Assembly (NCBI GenBank): GCA_004017275.1
Contig: SAKE01000012.1
Location: forward strand, 113,028-177,027
DNA from: Mesorhizobium sp.
GTDB lineage: Bacteria; Pseudomonadota; Alphaproteobacteria; Rhizobiales; Rhizobiaceae
Length of the DNA stretch: 64,000 nt
Direction of reading: 5' to 3'
The position numbers and the translations under genes were made by a program. Below the pieces are notes generated by a model. The model ran no database searches. It was not told where the DNA came from and saw only the letters and a list, made by a program, of their open reading frames with translations. Positions 23,264 to 32,595 of the stretch are shown one piece after another (the stretch's first letter is position 1; the number at the start of each line of letters is the position of its first letter).

Positions 23264-24976
23264 TCATTCGTCGCTCGATTTCCGGAGTTCGGACAACCGG
23301 GGACGCGGTTCCGATTTTTTCATTGCTTCTTTCGATTCCATCTCCTGATACCACAGCGGCGTTTGGCTGCTGGCCTTTTGGGGAACGCCATCGCCATGAC
23401 CGAGATCCAACACATGGCCAAGCGGCAGCACCTGCCGGAGGGCCTTGAAGGGAAAGGGTCGATGCTTTGCCCATTCCTTTTCCACCGCATCGAATACGGC
23501 CATCGTCCACGCTTCCATCGCGATCGCTTTGAGTTCCAGCTTTTGGCTGAAATCATATGCCTGCCGCGTGATTGGCGCCGCGAACCGTGGCGCGTCCCCC
23601 GTCTGGATGCTTTGATGGTCGAGGACCGCCGATATGGCATCTCCCCGTACCGTCAAGTTCCCGCCTTCGGTAGCGAAGGTGGTGCGGAAGTCGTGGGTGG
23701 AGAATTCCTCGATGTCTCCCAGGAGGTCTGGCATTTCGGGAAATTCGATCCCGTCTTTTTTGGCTTTCTTTCTCGCCTCCGCGTGGGCTTTTAGGTCCGC
23801 AGGGCGTCCGCGCAGCCGTTGGATGAGGAGGCGAGGCGTTGACCTCGACAGGTGCGCGTCGACCTTCCCACCCTGGAGCCTAGTTGCGGGGAAGACGTAC
23901 TCGGAATCCCTCGCCATTGCGGTGGCTGCCCTTTGGAGCAGTAGCGCCACGCGCGGGGGGATCGGCAACGAATGCGCCCGCTTCCCTTTCATAGTATGTG
24001 CGGGGAAGAATGCGATCTTCCAGTCTTTCAAATGATCCGGCGCGCCGGGCCACGGCAGAATGTTCTTCTTCAAGAGCTTGAGGCCCGCGCTGGCCCGTTG
24101 CCCTGTCAGGGCGAGCCACCACAGGGAACAGACCGCATTCAGGGAGGTTTCCCTTTCAACTCGTCGCTCTGGCATGACGCGATGCTTTTCCGCTAGGTAC
24201 AGGAGCGTTGCGGTTTCCTTCAGGGACGGGTGCCGCGTCTTCGCTTTCGGAATCGTGTCCTGCCTTTTTTTAAGCTTGTGCCACCACAGATTGTTGTCAT
24301 CGAGTCCAGAGGCTTCGGACTCGTATTCCTCCGCATGGGAGAGGGCGGCTTTCGCGTAGGCGACGAACTGGCGGGAAGGGGTCATCTTCCCGGCCTCCGC
24401 CAGCGCGTTCCGGACTTTTTCCAGATCGCCACGGCGCAGCGTGGACAGGAGGCGGTCATGCAGGTGATGTGTCTCGGGGATTTTCAGCAGATACCGCTTC
24501 ACTTCCTTGACCGAATCCGGCGACGGCTCCTTCGTCTCGCCCCGTGTATCGGTGCGCGGATTCGACAGGTAGACATCGGCATACTGCCGGACCATTTCGG
24601 CCCATGTCCACTTGCCGTCTTTCCGCGCCGTTGAGGCGGTTGCCGTCACGGCGGCGGCTTCCGTGTCCTCGCCGGCGAGCCGCGCGGCGACATAGGCCCT
24701 CGCGTCTTTTCCGGCTTTCAGCAACGTGACGACCTCCCGGGTCATCTCGCGGGCCATGTCGGCATCGCCAACATCATCGACCGTTCCAAGCCTCACCGTT
24801 TGACCGTTCCATTTCACGATCCAGGCAGCGGTTGCACCCTGCACCCGAAGCTTCAAATTGACTTCGCCCGTGTCAGCGAAGATGAGCGAGCCGGACGTTC
24901 CATACGTCCGCGCCTCCGCCGCCTTCCGTGCTTCCTTGATGTGTTTCGCCCCGATGCGAACGCGTTCCGTTGGCAT
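23264..24976 (-). CDS. int: Tyrosine recombinase (integrase)
   Basis: A 570-residue integrase, larger than the usual 400. The catalytic domain shows LALTGQRASAGLKLL (motif around the first Arg), the HTMKGKRAHSLPIPP lysine/beta-hairpin region, STHDFRTTFAT (HxxR) and a late RQAYDF with the candidate nucleophile Tyr. The N-terminal half holds an arm-binding-like domain. ATG 24976 is preferred because AGGGG lies 8 nt upstream; the open frame extends to 25117 through the putative arm sites. It lies beside attR and should excise and insert the element. Confidence 0.92.
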   Translation of the reverse strand: MPTERVRIGAKHIKEARKAAEARTYGTSGSLIFADTGEVNLKLRVQGATAAWIVKWNGQTVRLGTVDDVGDADMAREMTREVVTLLKAGKDARAYVAARLAGEDTEAAAVTATASTARKDGKWTWAEMVRQYADVYLSNPRTDTRGETKEPSPDSVKEVKRYLLKIPETHHLHDRLLSTLRRGDLEKVRNALAEAGKMTPSRQFVAYAKAALSHAEEYESEASGLDDNNLWWHKLKKRQDTIPKAKTRHPSLKETATLLYLAEKHRVMPERRVERETSLNAVCSLWWLALTGQRASAGLKLLKKNILPWPGAPDHLKDWKIAFFPAHTMKGKRAHSLPIPPRVALLLQRAATAMARDSEYVFPATRLQGGKVDAHLSRSTPRLLIQRLRGRPADLKAHAEARKKAKKDGIEFPEMPDLLGDIEEFSTHDFRTTFATEGGNLTVRGDAISAVLDHQSIQTGDAPRFAAPITRQAYDFSQKLELKAIAMEAWTMAVFDAVEKEWAKHRPFPFKALRQVLPLGHVLDLGHGDGVPQKASSQTPLWYQEMESKEAMKKSEPRPRLSELRKSSDE

Positions 24977-25010
24977 GCTGTCGCCCCTGCCTTGTTTCGA
25001 TACAAAGGGC

Positions 25011-25037
25011 TCTAGACCAAGCGCTAGACCAAGTAAA
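25011..25037 (+). promoter_or_regulatory. Candidate integrase arm-type sites, right
   Basis: Two copies of tagaccaag spaced 14 bp, the first preceded by tc, matching the pair at 327-350 near the left end. They lie between the integrase start and attR, so integrase binding could also repress its own promoter. Confidence 0.6.
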
Positions 25038-25183
25038 TCTCTTTCGGGAATAGCGTTGCCGGGTTCAGTCTTTGGCCGTGCCAAATCTGAAATTCCAGTT
25101 AATACGTTGCTTTTCAAGGCTTATCGCCACATTGCTCGAAACATCTGGCGGCAGCCGATCAGATGTGAATTTCGCCATGACAC

Positions 25184-25230
25184 GACTACGAATCTGGGGG
25201 TCAGGAGTTCGAATCTCTTCGGGCGCGCCA
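25184..25230 (+). repeat. attR: 47-bp direct repeat
   Basis: Identical over 47 bp to the 3' part of the tRNA-Arg gene at 203-249. The upstream half of a tRNA is absent, so this copy is not a functional gene. It marks the right end of the element. Confidence 0.95.
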
Positions 25231-25568
25231 ATTCTACGCAAGACCACACCATAGCCCTATCGTAGCATAAGCCCTTGGCGGCAGGTGCAATTCGATCGGT
25301 TTTCGCAAGCATCTTCGATGACGGCCCAGACAGCTGCCGAGACGGGCGCATCGGTCAGGCCTACCCGTCCGCCGATACCTTCTGACGCCCCGGCGCGAGC
25401 AGCCGCTCCAACGCGCTCGATCCGTACAGCCTCATAATGCGACGGTTAGGCAGGCGACCGCGGGAAGTCCCCAGGGGTTAAGCTTGTGTAGAAACGCGGG
25501 GCCCGGGCTCCAACCAGATCCGTGAATCGTGTACTGTGACGAGACGTCGGGACCGAGGATCAGCGGAT
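25231..25568. other. Host intergenic region after attR
   Basis: No gene or clear signal seen between attR and the DUF2332 gene. Confidence 0.5.
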
Positions 25569-26558
25569 ATGGACGAGGAGGGCTTGGCCGAGATCTCAGC
25601 TCGATATGTTCGCTTCGCCGATACGGAAGCTCGCGGCCGCTCGCCGCTCTACGAGGCGTTGGCTCGTGCGGTCGCTGAGGACCGGGAGACGCTCGATTTC
25701 CTGTCGACCCTCCCGGACCTAAAGCGTCAACCGAACCTTCTGCTTGCCGCGGTGCGTCACCTGTTCGGCACGCCGACAGGGTGGACCGAGTTTCGTCAGG
25801 CACTCCTGGCGCATCTCCACGCTGTCCGCTGTCTCATGTTGGAGCGCTCGACCCAGACCAATGAGCCGGGAAGGTGCGCCACGCTGCTCCCTGTCCTGGC
25901 GCGTTTGCCGCAGCCGCTGGCCCTCATCGAGGTCGGAACCTCCGCAGGGCTCTGCCTCATGCCCGACCTCTATGGCTATGACTACGGACGCAAGGCGATC
26001 CGCGCACCCGCGATGGCCTCGGAACCACCTGTCTTCCGATGCTTGGCCAGCGAGACGACGCCGTTGCCGGCGGTCTTGCCGCAAGTCGTTTGGCGAGCGG
26101 GATTGGACCTGAACCCGATCAATGCTTCGGACGATACGCAGATCGCATGGCTTGAGACACTGGTCTGGCCGGAACAGACAGCAAGGCTCGCCAATCTGCG
26201 GGCGGCGCTAAGGATTGCTGCCACAGTCAAGTCTCGGGTGGTGAAGGGCGACCTGCGCGGGAGCGACCTCGAGCAACTCTGCAGCGAAGCGCCAAAGGAC
26301 GCTACGCTCGTCATCTTTCATACAGCCGTCCTCGACTATGTCTCTGACCCTGGTGACAGGGAAGCTTTCGCCGAGCGGGCGATGCGTCTCTCTCCCTATT
26401 GGGTATCGAACGAGTTCCCACGCGTATTCCCGTCCATCGCCGCACGCGCCGGAACAAGCTGGCCGCCCGGCCGCTTTCTCCTATCTGCGAACGGCTCCCC
26501 TGTAGCTTGGACTGACCCGCATGGCGCCTCGCTCGAATGGATGGCGGACGAGGCGTAG
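25569..26558 (+). CDS. DUF2332 domain protein
   Basis: A 329-residue protein matching DUF2332 throughout: SPLYEALARAVAEDRETLDF, the TNEPGRCATLLPVLARL block, the glycine-rich ALIEVGTSAGLCLMPDLYGY (SAM-pocket-like), WRAGLDLNPINASDD and VIFHTAVLDYVSDP. The glycine motif suggests a Rossmann methyltransferase-like fold, but no reaction is established. Start chosen at ATG 25569; an upstream in-frame codon at 25536 would add 11 residues. Confidence 0.85.
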   Translation: MDEEGLAEISARYVRFADTEARGRSPLYEALARAVAEDRETLDFLSTLPDLKRQPNLLLAAVRHLFGTPTGWTEFRQALLAHLHAVRCLMLERSTQTNEPGRCATLLPVLARLPQPLALIEVGTSAGLCLMPDLYGYDYGRKAIRAPAMASEPPVFRCLASETTPLPAVLPQVVWRAGLDLNPINASDDTQIAWLETLVWPEQTARLANLRAALRIAATVKSRVVKGDLRGSDLEQLCSEAPKDATLVIFHTAVLDYVSDPGDREAFAERAMRLSPYWVSNEFPRVFPSIAARAGTSWPPGRFLLSANGSPVAWTDPHGASLEWMADEA

Positions 26559-26609
26559 GCGGTTGACCGAGACCGGCTGTTACAAATAGCCGGCAGCTGA
26601 TGGTCCTGT

Positions 26610-27503
26610 TCATGCCGACAACGCCTTCGACAGCATGGCAATCAAAAGACCGAACGTTTCGCGCTCATCGGGCGCATGATCCGGATTGACTTCGGTCACA
26701 GTCAGCGCGCGCCAGTTCGGAGCCGCGACCAACGGCACAAGCGCCGTTGAAAGCGCGTCGAAGCTCAAGCCGTCGCAGCGTCGAACATTCTCCGCGATCG
26801 GGAAATCGGTGAAGCTCAGCACATCGACATCGAGATGGATGAGAAGCCGCTCGTAGCGCGCGCCCCAAGCCACCGCGTCTCGCGCCGCTCCGATCGGATC
26901 TTCCTTGACCTTCGCGAGCGCGATCCGCTCCAGATCGAGCGAGCGCATAGTCTCCGCCTCGGCGGCTGAGATGTTGTCGGCGGCAAAGTATAGGATATCG
27001 GCCGGGGCGAGCATCGGCCGGCGTGGGCCAAGGCCGCTCAGCTCCGCCTCCGTGCCCGGCAGGTCGAGCAGATGCGCGACGCCGGTCCAATCGAGCGCGC
27101 CGTCGCTCGTCTCCGGGGTGTTCAGATCGACGTCGTGATCAATGTAGATGAGCCCGACCGAGCGTTCATCTCGCAGCGCCCCAGCCACAGTTCCAAGCTC
27201 GACCGTGCAGTCTCCGCCGAGCACGAGCGACGCGTTGCCGCCAGCCAATGCGTCCCCCACCACGTCGGCCACGGTGCCTGCCGCCCGGTGGACAGCGTCG
27301 ACATTCATGGCTTTGGGCCGTTGCGGGTCCAGCCGCCAGCGGAAGTCTGGTATGTCTCCACGGTCATCCACGTGCCGGCCTGATTGCATCAATGCCGGGA
27401 CCAGCCCATGCCGCCGGAAGGTAGACGGGGCCTTCTCCTGTCCTGGCGCGTAGGCGCCGGCGCTTGAAGGTGCGCCAATGAGGCAGAGGTTGCGGACCAT
27501 CAT
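26610..27503 (-). CDS. Arginase/agmatinase-fold protein
   Basis: A 297-residue ureohydrolase-family protein. Metal-site regions are visible: SLVLGGDCTVELG, LIYIDHDVDLNTPE, LIHLDVDVLSF and TVTEVNPDHAPDE. The first ligand motif usually reads GGDHS, so the His is replaced by Cys, and the DAHxD motif reads DHDVD. The enzyme may use a different metal set or substrate. AGGAG lies 5 nt upstream of ATG 27503. It is convergent with the DUF2332 gene; no amino-acid pathway neighbour helps. Confidence 0.8.
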   Translation of the reverse strand: MMVRNLCLIGAPSSAGAYAPGQEKAPSTFRRHGLVPALMQSGRHVDDRGDIPDFRWRLDPQRPKAMNVDAVHRAAGTVADVVGDALAGGNASLVLGGDCTVELGTVAGALRDERSVGLIYIDHDVDLNTPETSDGALDWTGVAHLLDLPGTEAELSGLGPRRPMLAPADILYFAADNISAAEAETMRSLDLERIALAKVKEDPIGAARDAVAWGARYERLLIHLDVDVLSFTDFPIAENVRRCDGLSFDALSTALVPLVAAPNWRALTVTEVNPDHAPDERETFGLLIAMLSKALSA

Positions 27504-27908
27504 CACAACTCCTGTATTCAATGACGGTGTGCCTTGTTCTGCGAGATATGGCGCAACCAGTTCCCGGGACAAGCTTGCTCGTCACTCCCAGGCCCTGAGC
27601 CTGCGAGAGCAAATGGCGCCTGCGGGACCTCATTTGAGAACGCCTCGACTGCAGCCCTACGGCTTCGCTGCTGCGCCGCGGCGAAAATCATATTTGCAAT
27701 CGTCGTGGAGTTGGCGAGCGCTGGACATTCTCGGATAGCCACGCCGGGTGGCGATGTCAGAGCCAGCGAAGACGCAGTTCTCAGTTTCATCCATGCTGGG
27801 GCGCCAAATCTTCGCGCTTCTACGCCACACGCACCTCGGAGCTGTCGATAGACGCCCCGTTCAGGCTGGTCCCAAGCCAGCCAGCTCCCAACGTGTTGTC
27901 GCCGACAT
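27504..27908. other. Gene-free region
   Basis: About 400 bp between the arginase-like and Pr6Pr genes. Short open frames exist on both strands, but none has a ribosome site or family resemblance. Confidence 0.4.
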
Positions 27909-28547
27909 TCAGACCGTCTTCCTCGTCGCCAGTCGGCGGTCGAGCCAAACAAGAGCCTCTCCGGCGACGACGAAACCCGTCGCGATCAGGCTGGCGTCCG
28001 TCAGCGTGCGCGGCAGGCCGACTTCGGTGACGTTGATGAAGGGATAAGGGTAATGCCCCTCGATCGAGCCCCGCGCCAAGGCGTAAAGGAAATAGCCGAG
28101 CGGGTAGAGCGCCCAAAGCAAAGGGTCGCGCCACTTGAGAGCCCCTTTGCGGACAAAGGTGAGCCAGAAGATGGTGGTCAAGAGCGGCGTGATCTGATGG
28201 AGCAGGAAGCTGGCGAGCGCCGAACCGGCGGTCAGCTCCCGCAACCCGCGTAGCAGAAGCGCATAGACGATCCCAACGAGGAGGATGCTAAGAAGCGTCC
28301 CACCGATGAGCCAAGGCGACTTGAAGGATGCCGCCTGTACGGCGACGCCAGTAAACACGGCCGCGACCAAGAGATTTGTCGTGATCGTGAAGTAGCCGAG
28401 CATCGTCCAGAGTGCTAACGGCCATGACGCCGGCCCACTAGCGAGTGCGTTGAAGTGGATGGCGATTCCGGCCCACCCAGCCAAGGCAATCAGCCCGGCG
28501 AGCGCTCTTGCCCAGCCGCCTTCGCTTCGCTGTCCGATCTCGTCCAT
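27909..28547 (-). CDS. Pr6Pr family membrane protein
   Basis: A 212-residue protein with about six membrane helices and the family pattern: LWTMLGYFTITTNLLVA, an internal HQITPLLTTIFWLTF and a late GHYPYPFINVTEVG motif. Pr6Pr proteins (related to FAR-17a/AIG1) are polytopic and of unknown function in bacteria. Start chosen at ATG 28547; the open frame reaches 28625. Divergent from the TauE/SafE gene. Confidence 0.85.
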   Translation of the reverse strand: MDEIGQRSEGGWARALAGLIALAGWAGIAIHFNALASGPASWPLALWTMLGYFTITTNLLVAAVFTGVAVQAASFKSPWLIGGTLLSILLVGIVYALLLRGLRELTAGSALASFLLHQITPLLTTIFWLTFVRKGALKWRDPLLWALYPLGYFLYALARGSIEGHYPYPFINVTEVGLPRTLTDASLIATGFVVAGEALVWLDRRLATRKTV

Positions 28548-28676
28548 GGCCGCACCTACTCGGGCGTATGCGCCATCGCCTCGTTCTGCTGCGCCTTGCA
28601 GCAGTTGATTGTAGACTGGCCCCAAAATATTGAAAAGTCGCGTCAGGGCATGGCGGAGAGGCGAGCGGAGAGTTGG

Positions 28677-29423
28677 ATGGTTGACTACCTTCTTCTTGCC
28701 GGATCAGGCTTCGTTGCCTGGATCGTCTCGACGCTCGGCGGCGGCGGAGGAGCGATGCTGCTTGTGCCGCTCGTCGGCTTCATTGCCGGAGCGCAGGCGG
28801 TGGCTCCCGTCACGACGCTTGCCACGATCGTGGCAGGCGTCGGCCGGGCATTGGTATTCTGGGAAAATATCGACTGGTCGGTGGCCAAGTGGGGTCTCCC
28901 GGGTGCTGTCGTCGGCGGGTTCCTCGGGGCGGCTCTGTTCTCGCGTGCGCCTGCGGAATGGCTCCAGATCGTCGTCGGCCTCTTCCTCGTTTCGACAGTC
29001 GTTCAATATCGCTTCGGCCGAAAGGAGAAGACGTTTGAGGTTGCGAAATGGTGGTTCTTTCCCGCCGAACTCGTCACAGGATTTCTCGACGGGCTGATCG
29101 GAGCCGTGGGACCCGTGATGAACTCGCTCTATCTGAATGCAGGTGTCACGAAGGAGCGCATGGTCGGCACCAAAACAGCGGTCTCGCTGCCGGCGCATCT
29201 CGTAAAGATCGGGACCTATACCACGCTGGGCGCCATGGGCGGACAGCTCTGGCTGTTCGGGCTCGCCGCGGGAGTTGGCGCGCTGACGTCTAACTGGCTG
29301 GCGAAACGGCTGCTGAAGGATATGCCGGAACTGCGGTTTCGAGCCATCATCGTGGGCTTCATGGCGCTCAGTGGGATCACGATGATCTGGCAGCAGCGCG
29401 AGACGATTGGAGCCTTATTCTGA
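28677..29423 (+). CDS. TauE/SafE family membrane permease
   Basis: A 248-residue polytopic protein of the TauE/SafE (UPF0721) family: AWIVSTLGGGGGAMLLVPL at the first helix pair, GLPGAVVGGFLGAALFSRAP mid-protein, and the second half repeat FLDGLIGAVGPVMNSLYL. Members export sulfite, sulfoacetate or other organosulfur anions; the substrate here is not evident. ggagag precedes the ATG at 28677, and earlier in-frame codons read into sequence opposite the Pr6Pr start. Confidence 0.85.
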   Translation: MVDYLLLAGSGFVAWIVSTLGGGGGAMLLVPLVGFIAGAQAVAPVTTLATIVAGVGRALVFWENIDWSVAKWGLPGAVVGGFLGAALFSRAPAEWLQIVVGLFLVSTVVQYRFGRKEKTFEVAKWWFFPAELVTGFLDGLIGAVGPVMNSLYLNAGVTKERMVGTKTAVSLPAHLVKIGTYTTLGAMGGQLWLFGLAAGVGALTSNWLAKRLLKDMPELRFRAIIVGFMALSGITMIWQQRETIGALF

Positions 29424-29776
29424 AGGCCGTCCGATTGTCGCGCCAGCCTACCCGATCGCGACAAGATTCATACGATAGGTGAAGTCTGTCGCCAATCGCG
29501 CTACGGCAGAGCAATCTGGTTTGGCACCTCGGATCAAATCGCGCTGGCAAATTTCGTTGTGACCGGAAGTGCCCCCAACTGGACATCTCCGAAAGCTGAG
29601 GTCGGCGGGACCGGGTTCCTGACTCGGCCCGGTCGCCCCACTTTGAGCGATCGGTCTAAATCGCCCGGACGACGCAGGGAGTTCAAAGAGGGGCGCGTCC
29701 AACAGTCTGGCCTCTTCCTTCGCCACATGCACTATGAAATTCTCTGCTACTCGCGGATTAATCTGAGTTTGGGTTG
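29424..29776. other. Intergenic region upstream of the regulator
   Basis: About 350 bp with no gene-like frame. It probably holds the promoter for the large regulator, but I see no clear boxes. Confidence 0.4.
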
Positions 29777-32512
29777 ATGATAAGCGCCGCACTCTCCTTC
29801 GGGTCGTTTACGCTGGTGCCAGCCGAGCGTCTGCTACTGGTTGGCGATCAGAGATTGAGGATTGGCAGCCGTGCGCTGGACATCCTTATCGTCCTGGTGT
29901 CGCGCGCCGGCGAAGTGATCTCGAAGGATGAACTCGTCTCGCTGGTCTGGCGCAACACGTTCGTCGAAGAAAACAACCTGCGCGTCCACATCGCGTCGCT
30001 CCGCAAGATTCTTGGCGAAAGCAGCGATGCTCCGCAATACATCTCCAACGTCCCTGGCCGCGGCTATTGCTTTGTGGCAGCAATCTCTCACAAGACGTCC
30101 CCTGTCACTCCAGACGAGCAGCTGACCTTTGGCGGCAAGCTCCCGCTGCCGCGTCTTGCCAACCGAATTATCGGCAGGGAGGCGATGCTGGATCTGCTGG
30201 AGCGACAGCTACCGGAACAGAGACTGCTTACTCTCGTAGGACCGGGCGGCATAGGAAAGACGACCGTGGCAATCGCCCTTGCGGACCGTCTTAAGGATCA
30301 TTATCCGGGCGGGATCGCATTTGTGGATCTCGCCGGGATCTCGAACGGAGCGCTGCTTACCGCGTTCATCGCGACCAAGGCAGGCGGTGTGCTGACATCG
30401 TCCGACCCTCTTGCCGAACTCGCCAGACAGCTCAACCATCGCTCGGTTCTGCTTGTCCTCGACTGTTGCGAACATATGATCGACGAGGTCGCGGTGGTCG
30501 CGGAAACCCTGATCGCCGAGACGCAGCAGTTGACAATCCTTGCGACCAGCAGGGAGCCGCTGCGCATTCAGGCCGAATGGGTTCTTCGCCTGCCGCCGCT
30601 GGATTGTCCAAGCGCCAACGAAGTGACCGACGGCCCTGCCGCGCTGCGTTTTGCGGCAGTCCAGCTTTTCGTCGAACGCGTTTCTGCCAGCGTCGGCGGG
30701 TATGTCCTGAGCGATCGCGAAGCGTCGGTCGTAGGCGAGATTTGCCGACGGCTCGACGGCATTGTGCTTGCCATCGAGTTGGCCGCCGGACGGGTGGACG
30801 CGTTCGGCATCGCAGGTGTCGCGGAATCGTTGCGGAACAATTTCGACATCCTAACACGCGGACGGCGCACGGCGCTTCCACGCCACCAGACACTGCGCGC
30901 GACGTTGGATTGGAGCTATTCCCTGCTCTCGTCGACACAACAATTCGTCCTTGCGCAGCTTTCGTTGTTCAACCAGGAATTCACGCTCAAAGCGGCCCAG
31001 GCCGTGATAGCGGGCGAAGCGGCTATGGATGTGGAAGGCAGTATCGTCGATCTCGTCGCGAAATCGCTGGTGGTGGCCGATCGCAGCGCGCATCCGGTTC
31101 GCTATCGCCTGCTCGACATGACGCGCGCCTATGCGGCGGAGAAGCTTTCGGCATCTGGTTTCGAGAACGAGGCCTCACATAGGCATGCGACGCACTACTG
31201 CGCGCTTTTCGACGATGCCGCGCGACAGTGGCAGGTGGCGCAGGAGGCTGTATCTCTGGAAATCTATAGCCGCGACATTGGTAATTTGCGCGCCGCCCTC
31301 GACTGGTGCTTTTCGCCAACGGGCGAGAGCGCGATGGGCGTTGCCATGACCGTCGCGGCGATCCCGTTCTGGTATCAGCTTTCACTCGTCGACGAATGCC
31401 TGTCGCGTGTCCAGCAGGCGCTGGACACGCTGGAAAGACAGGCGGAAGCGGACCCACAAAGCCTTATGCGGCTGCACGCGGCATTGGGCTTTCCGCGCAT
31501 GCGCGCGATTTCAGGCCGGCCCAGCGGTGCGAAAGGGTGGACGCGCGCGCTCGAAATCGCCCGCAAAGTTGACGACGTGGACTTCCAATTGCGGGCTCTC
31601 TGGGCCCTTTGGGTGGATCGAACCAACAGCGGCGAACCGCGTGCCGGACTCGAGATGGCCGCGGCCTTTCGCGTACTGTCGGAGCGTTCGAGCAACGCAG
31701 CCGACTGGCTGATCGGCGAGCGGATGAAGGCCAGGTCGCTGCACCTGCTTGGCGATCAAGCCGGCGCGGAGGACCGTGTGCAGCGCATGTTGGCCGCCTA
31801 TCAAGCGCCGGCGAACGGATCGCACCTCGCACGCTTTCAATATGAGCAGCGCATTACCGCACGCATTACGCTGGCGCGTGTGCTCTGGCTTCGCGGCAAG
31901 ACCGAGGAAGCCCTACGCGAGATCGACGACATGGTCGAAACAGCGCTAGCCGCAGGCCACAATCTCACCATCTGTCACGCGCTGTCCGATGCGGCTTGTC
32001 CGGTGTCCCTGATGGCGGGGGACCTGCCACGCGCAGAACGCTACACCGAAATGCTGCATCGACGCACCAGGGATCATGCGCTCGACGTCTGGCATTCCTA
32101 TGCGGAATGCTTCGAGGGCGATATCCTGATCCGGACTGGCGAGGCAGCGACTGGCGTCACCCTCGTTCGCGAGGCTCTCGACCGGTTGGATCGAGCGGGA
32201 TTCTATCTTTACCACACCGTTTTCCATTCGATCCTCGCCTCTGGATTGACGACGCTTGGCCAGGAACCGGAAGCCATGGCTTTGCTGGATGGAGCGCTGT
32301 CGCGATGTGAAAATAGCGGCGAGGCTTGGTATTGTGCTGAGCTGATCCGCCAGAAGGGCGAGATATTGGCCGGGCAATCCTCGCGTCTGTCTGACGCCCG
32401 GACACTCTTTGAGCGCTCGATGGCGATTGCCCGTGATCAGGGAGCCATAATCCTGGAACAACGTTCAGCCGACAGTCTGGCCACGCTAAGCAGGCCCGCT
32501 AGCACCTTTTAG
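29777..32512 (+). CDS. Winged-helix / NB-ARC-like ATPase transcriptional regulator
   Basis: A 911-residue protein. Residues 1-100 are an OmpR-type winged helix (SKDELVSLVWRNTFVEENNL, NVPGRGYCFVA). Residues about 125-420 are a STAND/NB-ARC-like ATPase with Walker A VGPGGIGKTT and Walker B VLLVLDCCEH, followed by ATSREPLRI. The C-terminal 450 residues are helical TPR-like repeats. Such signal-transduction ATPases switch genes on when a ligand opens the repeat domain. It lies just upstream of three hydrolase genes in the same direction and probably regulates them. Confidence 0.85.
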   Translation: MISAALSFGSFTLVPAERLLLVGDQRLRIGSRALDILIVLVSRAGEVISKDELVSLVWRNTFVEENNLRVHIASLRKILGESSDAPQYISNVPGRGYCFVAAISHKTSPVTPDEQLTFGGKLPLPRLANRIIGREAMLDLLERQLPEQRLLTLVGPGGIGKTTVAIALADRLKDHYPGGIAFVDLAGISNGALLTAFIATKAGGVLTSSDPLAELARQLNHRSVLLVLDCCEHMIDEVAVVAETLIAETQQLTILATSREPLRIQAEWVLRLPPLDCPSANEVTDGPAALRFAAVQLFVERVSASVGGYVLSDREASVVGEICRRLDGIVLAIELAAGRVDAFGIAGVAESLRNNFDILTRGRRTALPRHQTLRATLDWSYSLLSSTQQFVLAQLSLFNQEFTLKAAQAVIAGEAAMDVEGSIVDLVAKSLVVADRSAHPVRYRLLDMTRAYAAEKLSASGFENEASHRHATHYCALFDDAARQWQVAQEAVSLEIYSRDIGNLRAALDWCFSPTGESAMGVAMTVAAIPFWYQLSLVDECLSRVQQALDTLERQAEADPQSLMRLHAALGFPRMRAISGRPSGAKGWTRALEIARKVDDVDFQLRALWALWVDRTNSGEPRAGLEMAAAFRVLSERSSNAADWLIGERMKARSLHLLGDQAGAEDRVQRMLAAYQAPANGSHLARFQYEQRITARITLARVLWLRGKTEEALREIDDMVETALAAGHNLTICHALSDAACPVSLMAGDLPRAERYTEMLHRRTRDHALDVWHSYAECFEGDILIRTGEAATGVTLVREALDRLDRAGFYLYHTVFHSILASGLTTLGQEPEAMALLDGALSRCENSGEAWYCAELIRQKGEILAGQSSRLSDARTLFERSMAIARDQGAIILEQRSADSLATLSRPASTF

Positions 32513-32595
32513 CATCGATTTACTGGTTCACACCGCTCTCCTGCGCAACTGTTTCGTCACTGAACGAAGCACATGCCATGGCAAGGAACAGAGCG

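Larger units (their letters stand above)
203..25230. mobile_element. Integrated mobilizable element (IME) in tRNA-Arg
   Basis: The region lies between a 47-bp repeat inside the tRNA-Arg gene and an identical copy at 25184-25230. It carries an integrase next to the right end, a MobQ relaxase with oriT, a TraD-like accessory protein, an HUH replication initiator, a lone DotA/TraY homologue and defence cargo. No ATPase, coupling protein or other mating-pore gene is seen, so it is called mobilizable rather than self-transmissible. Boundaries are read directly from the repeats; mobility is inferred from gene content. Confidence 0.93.
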
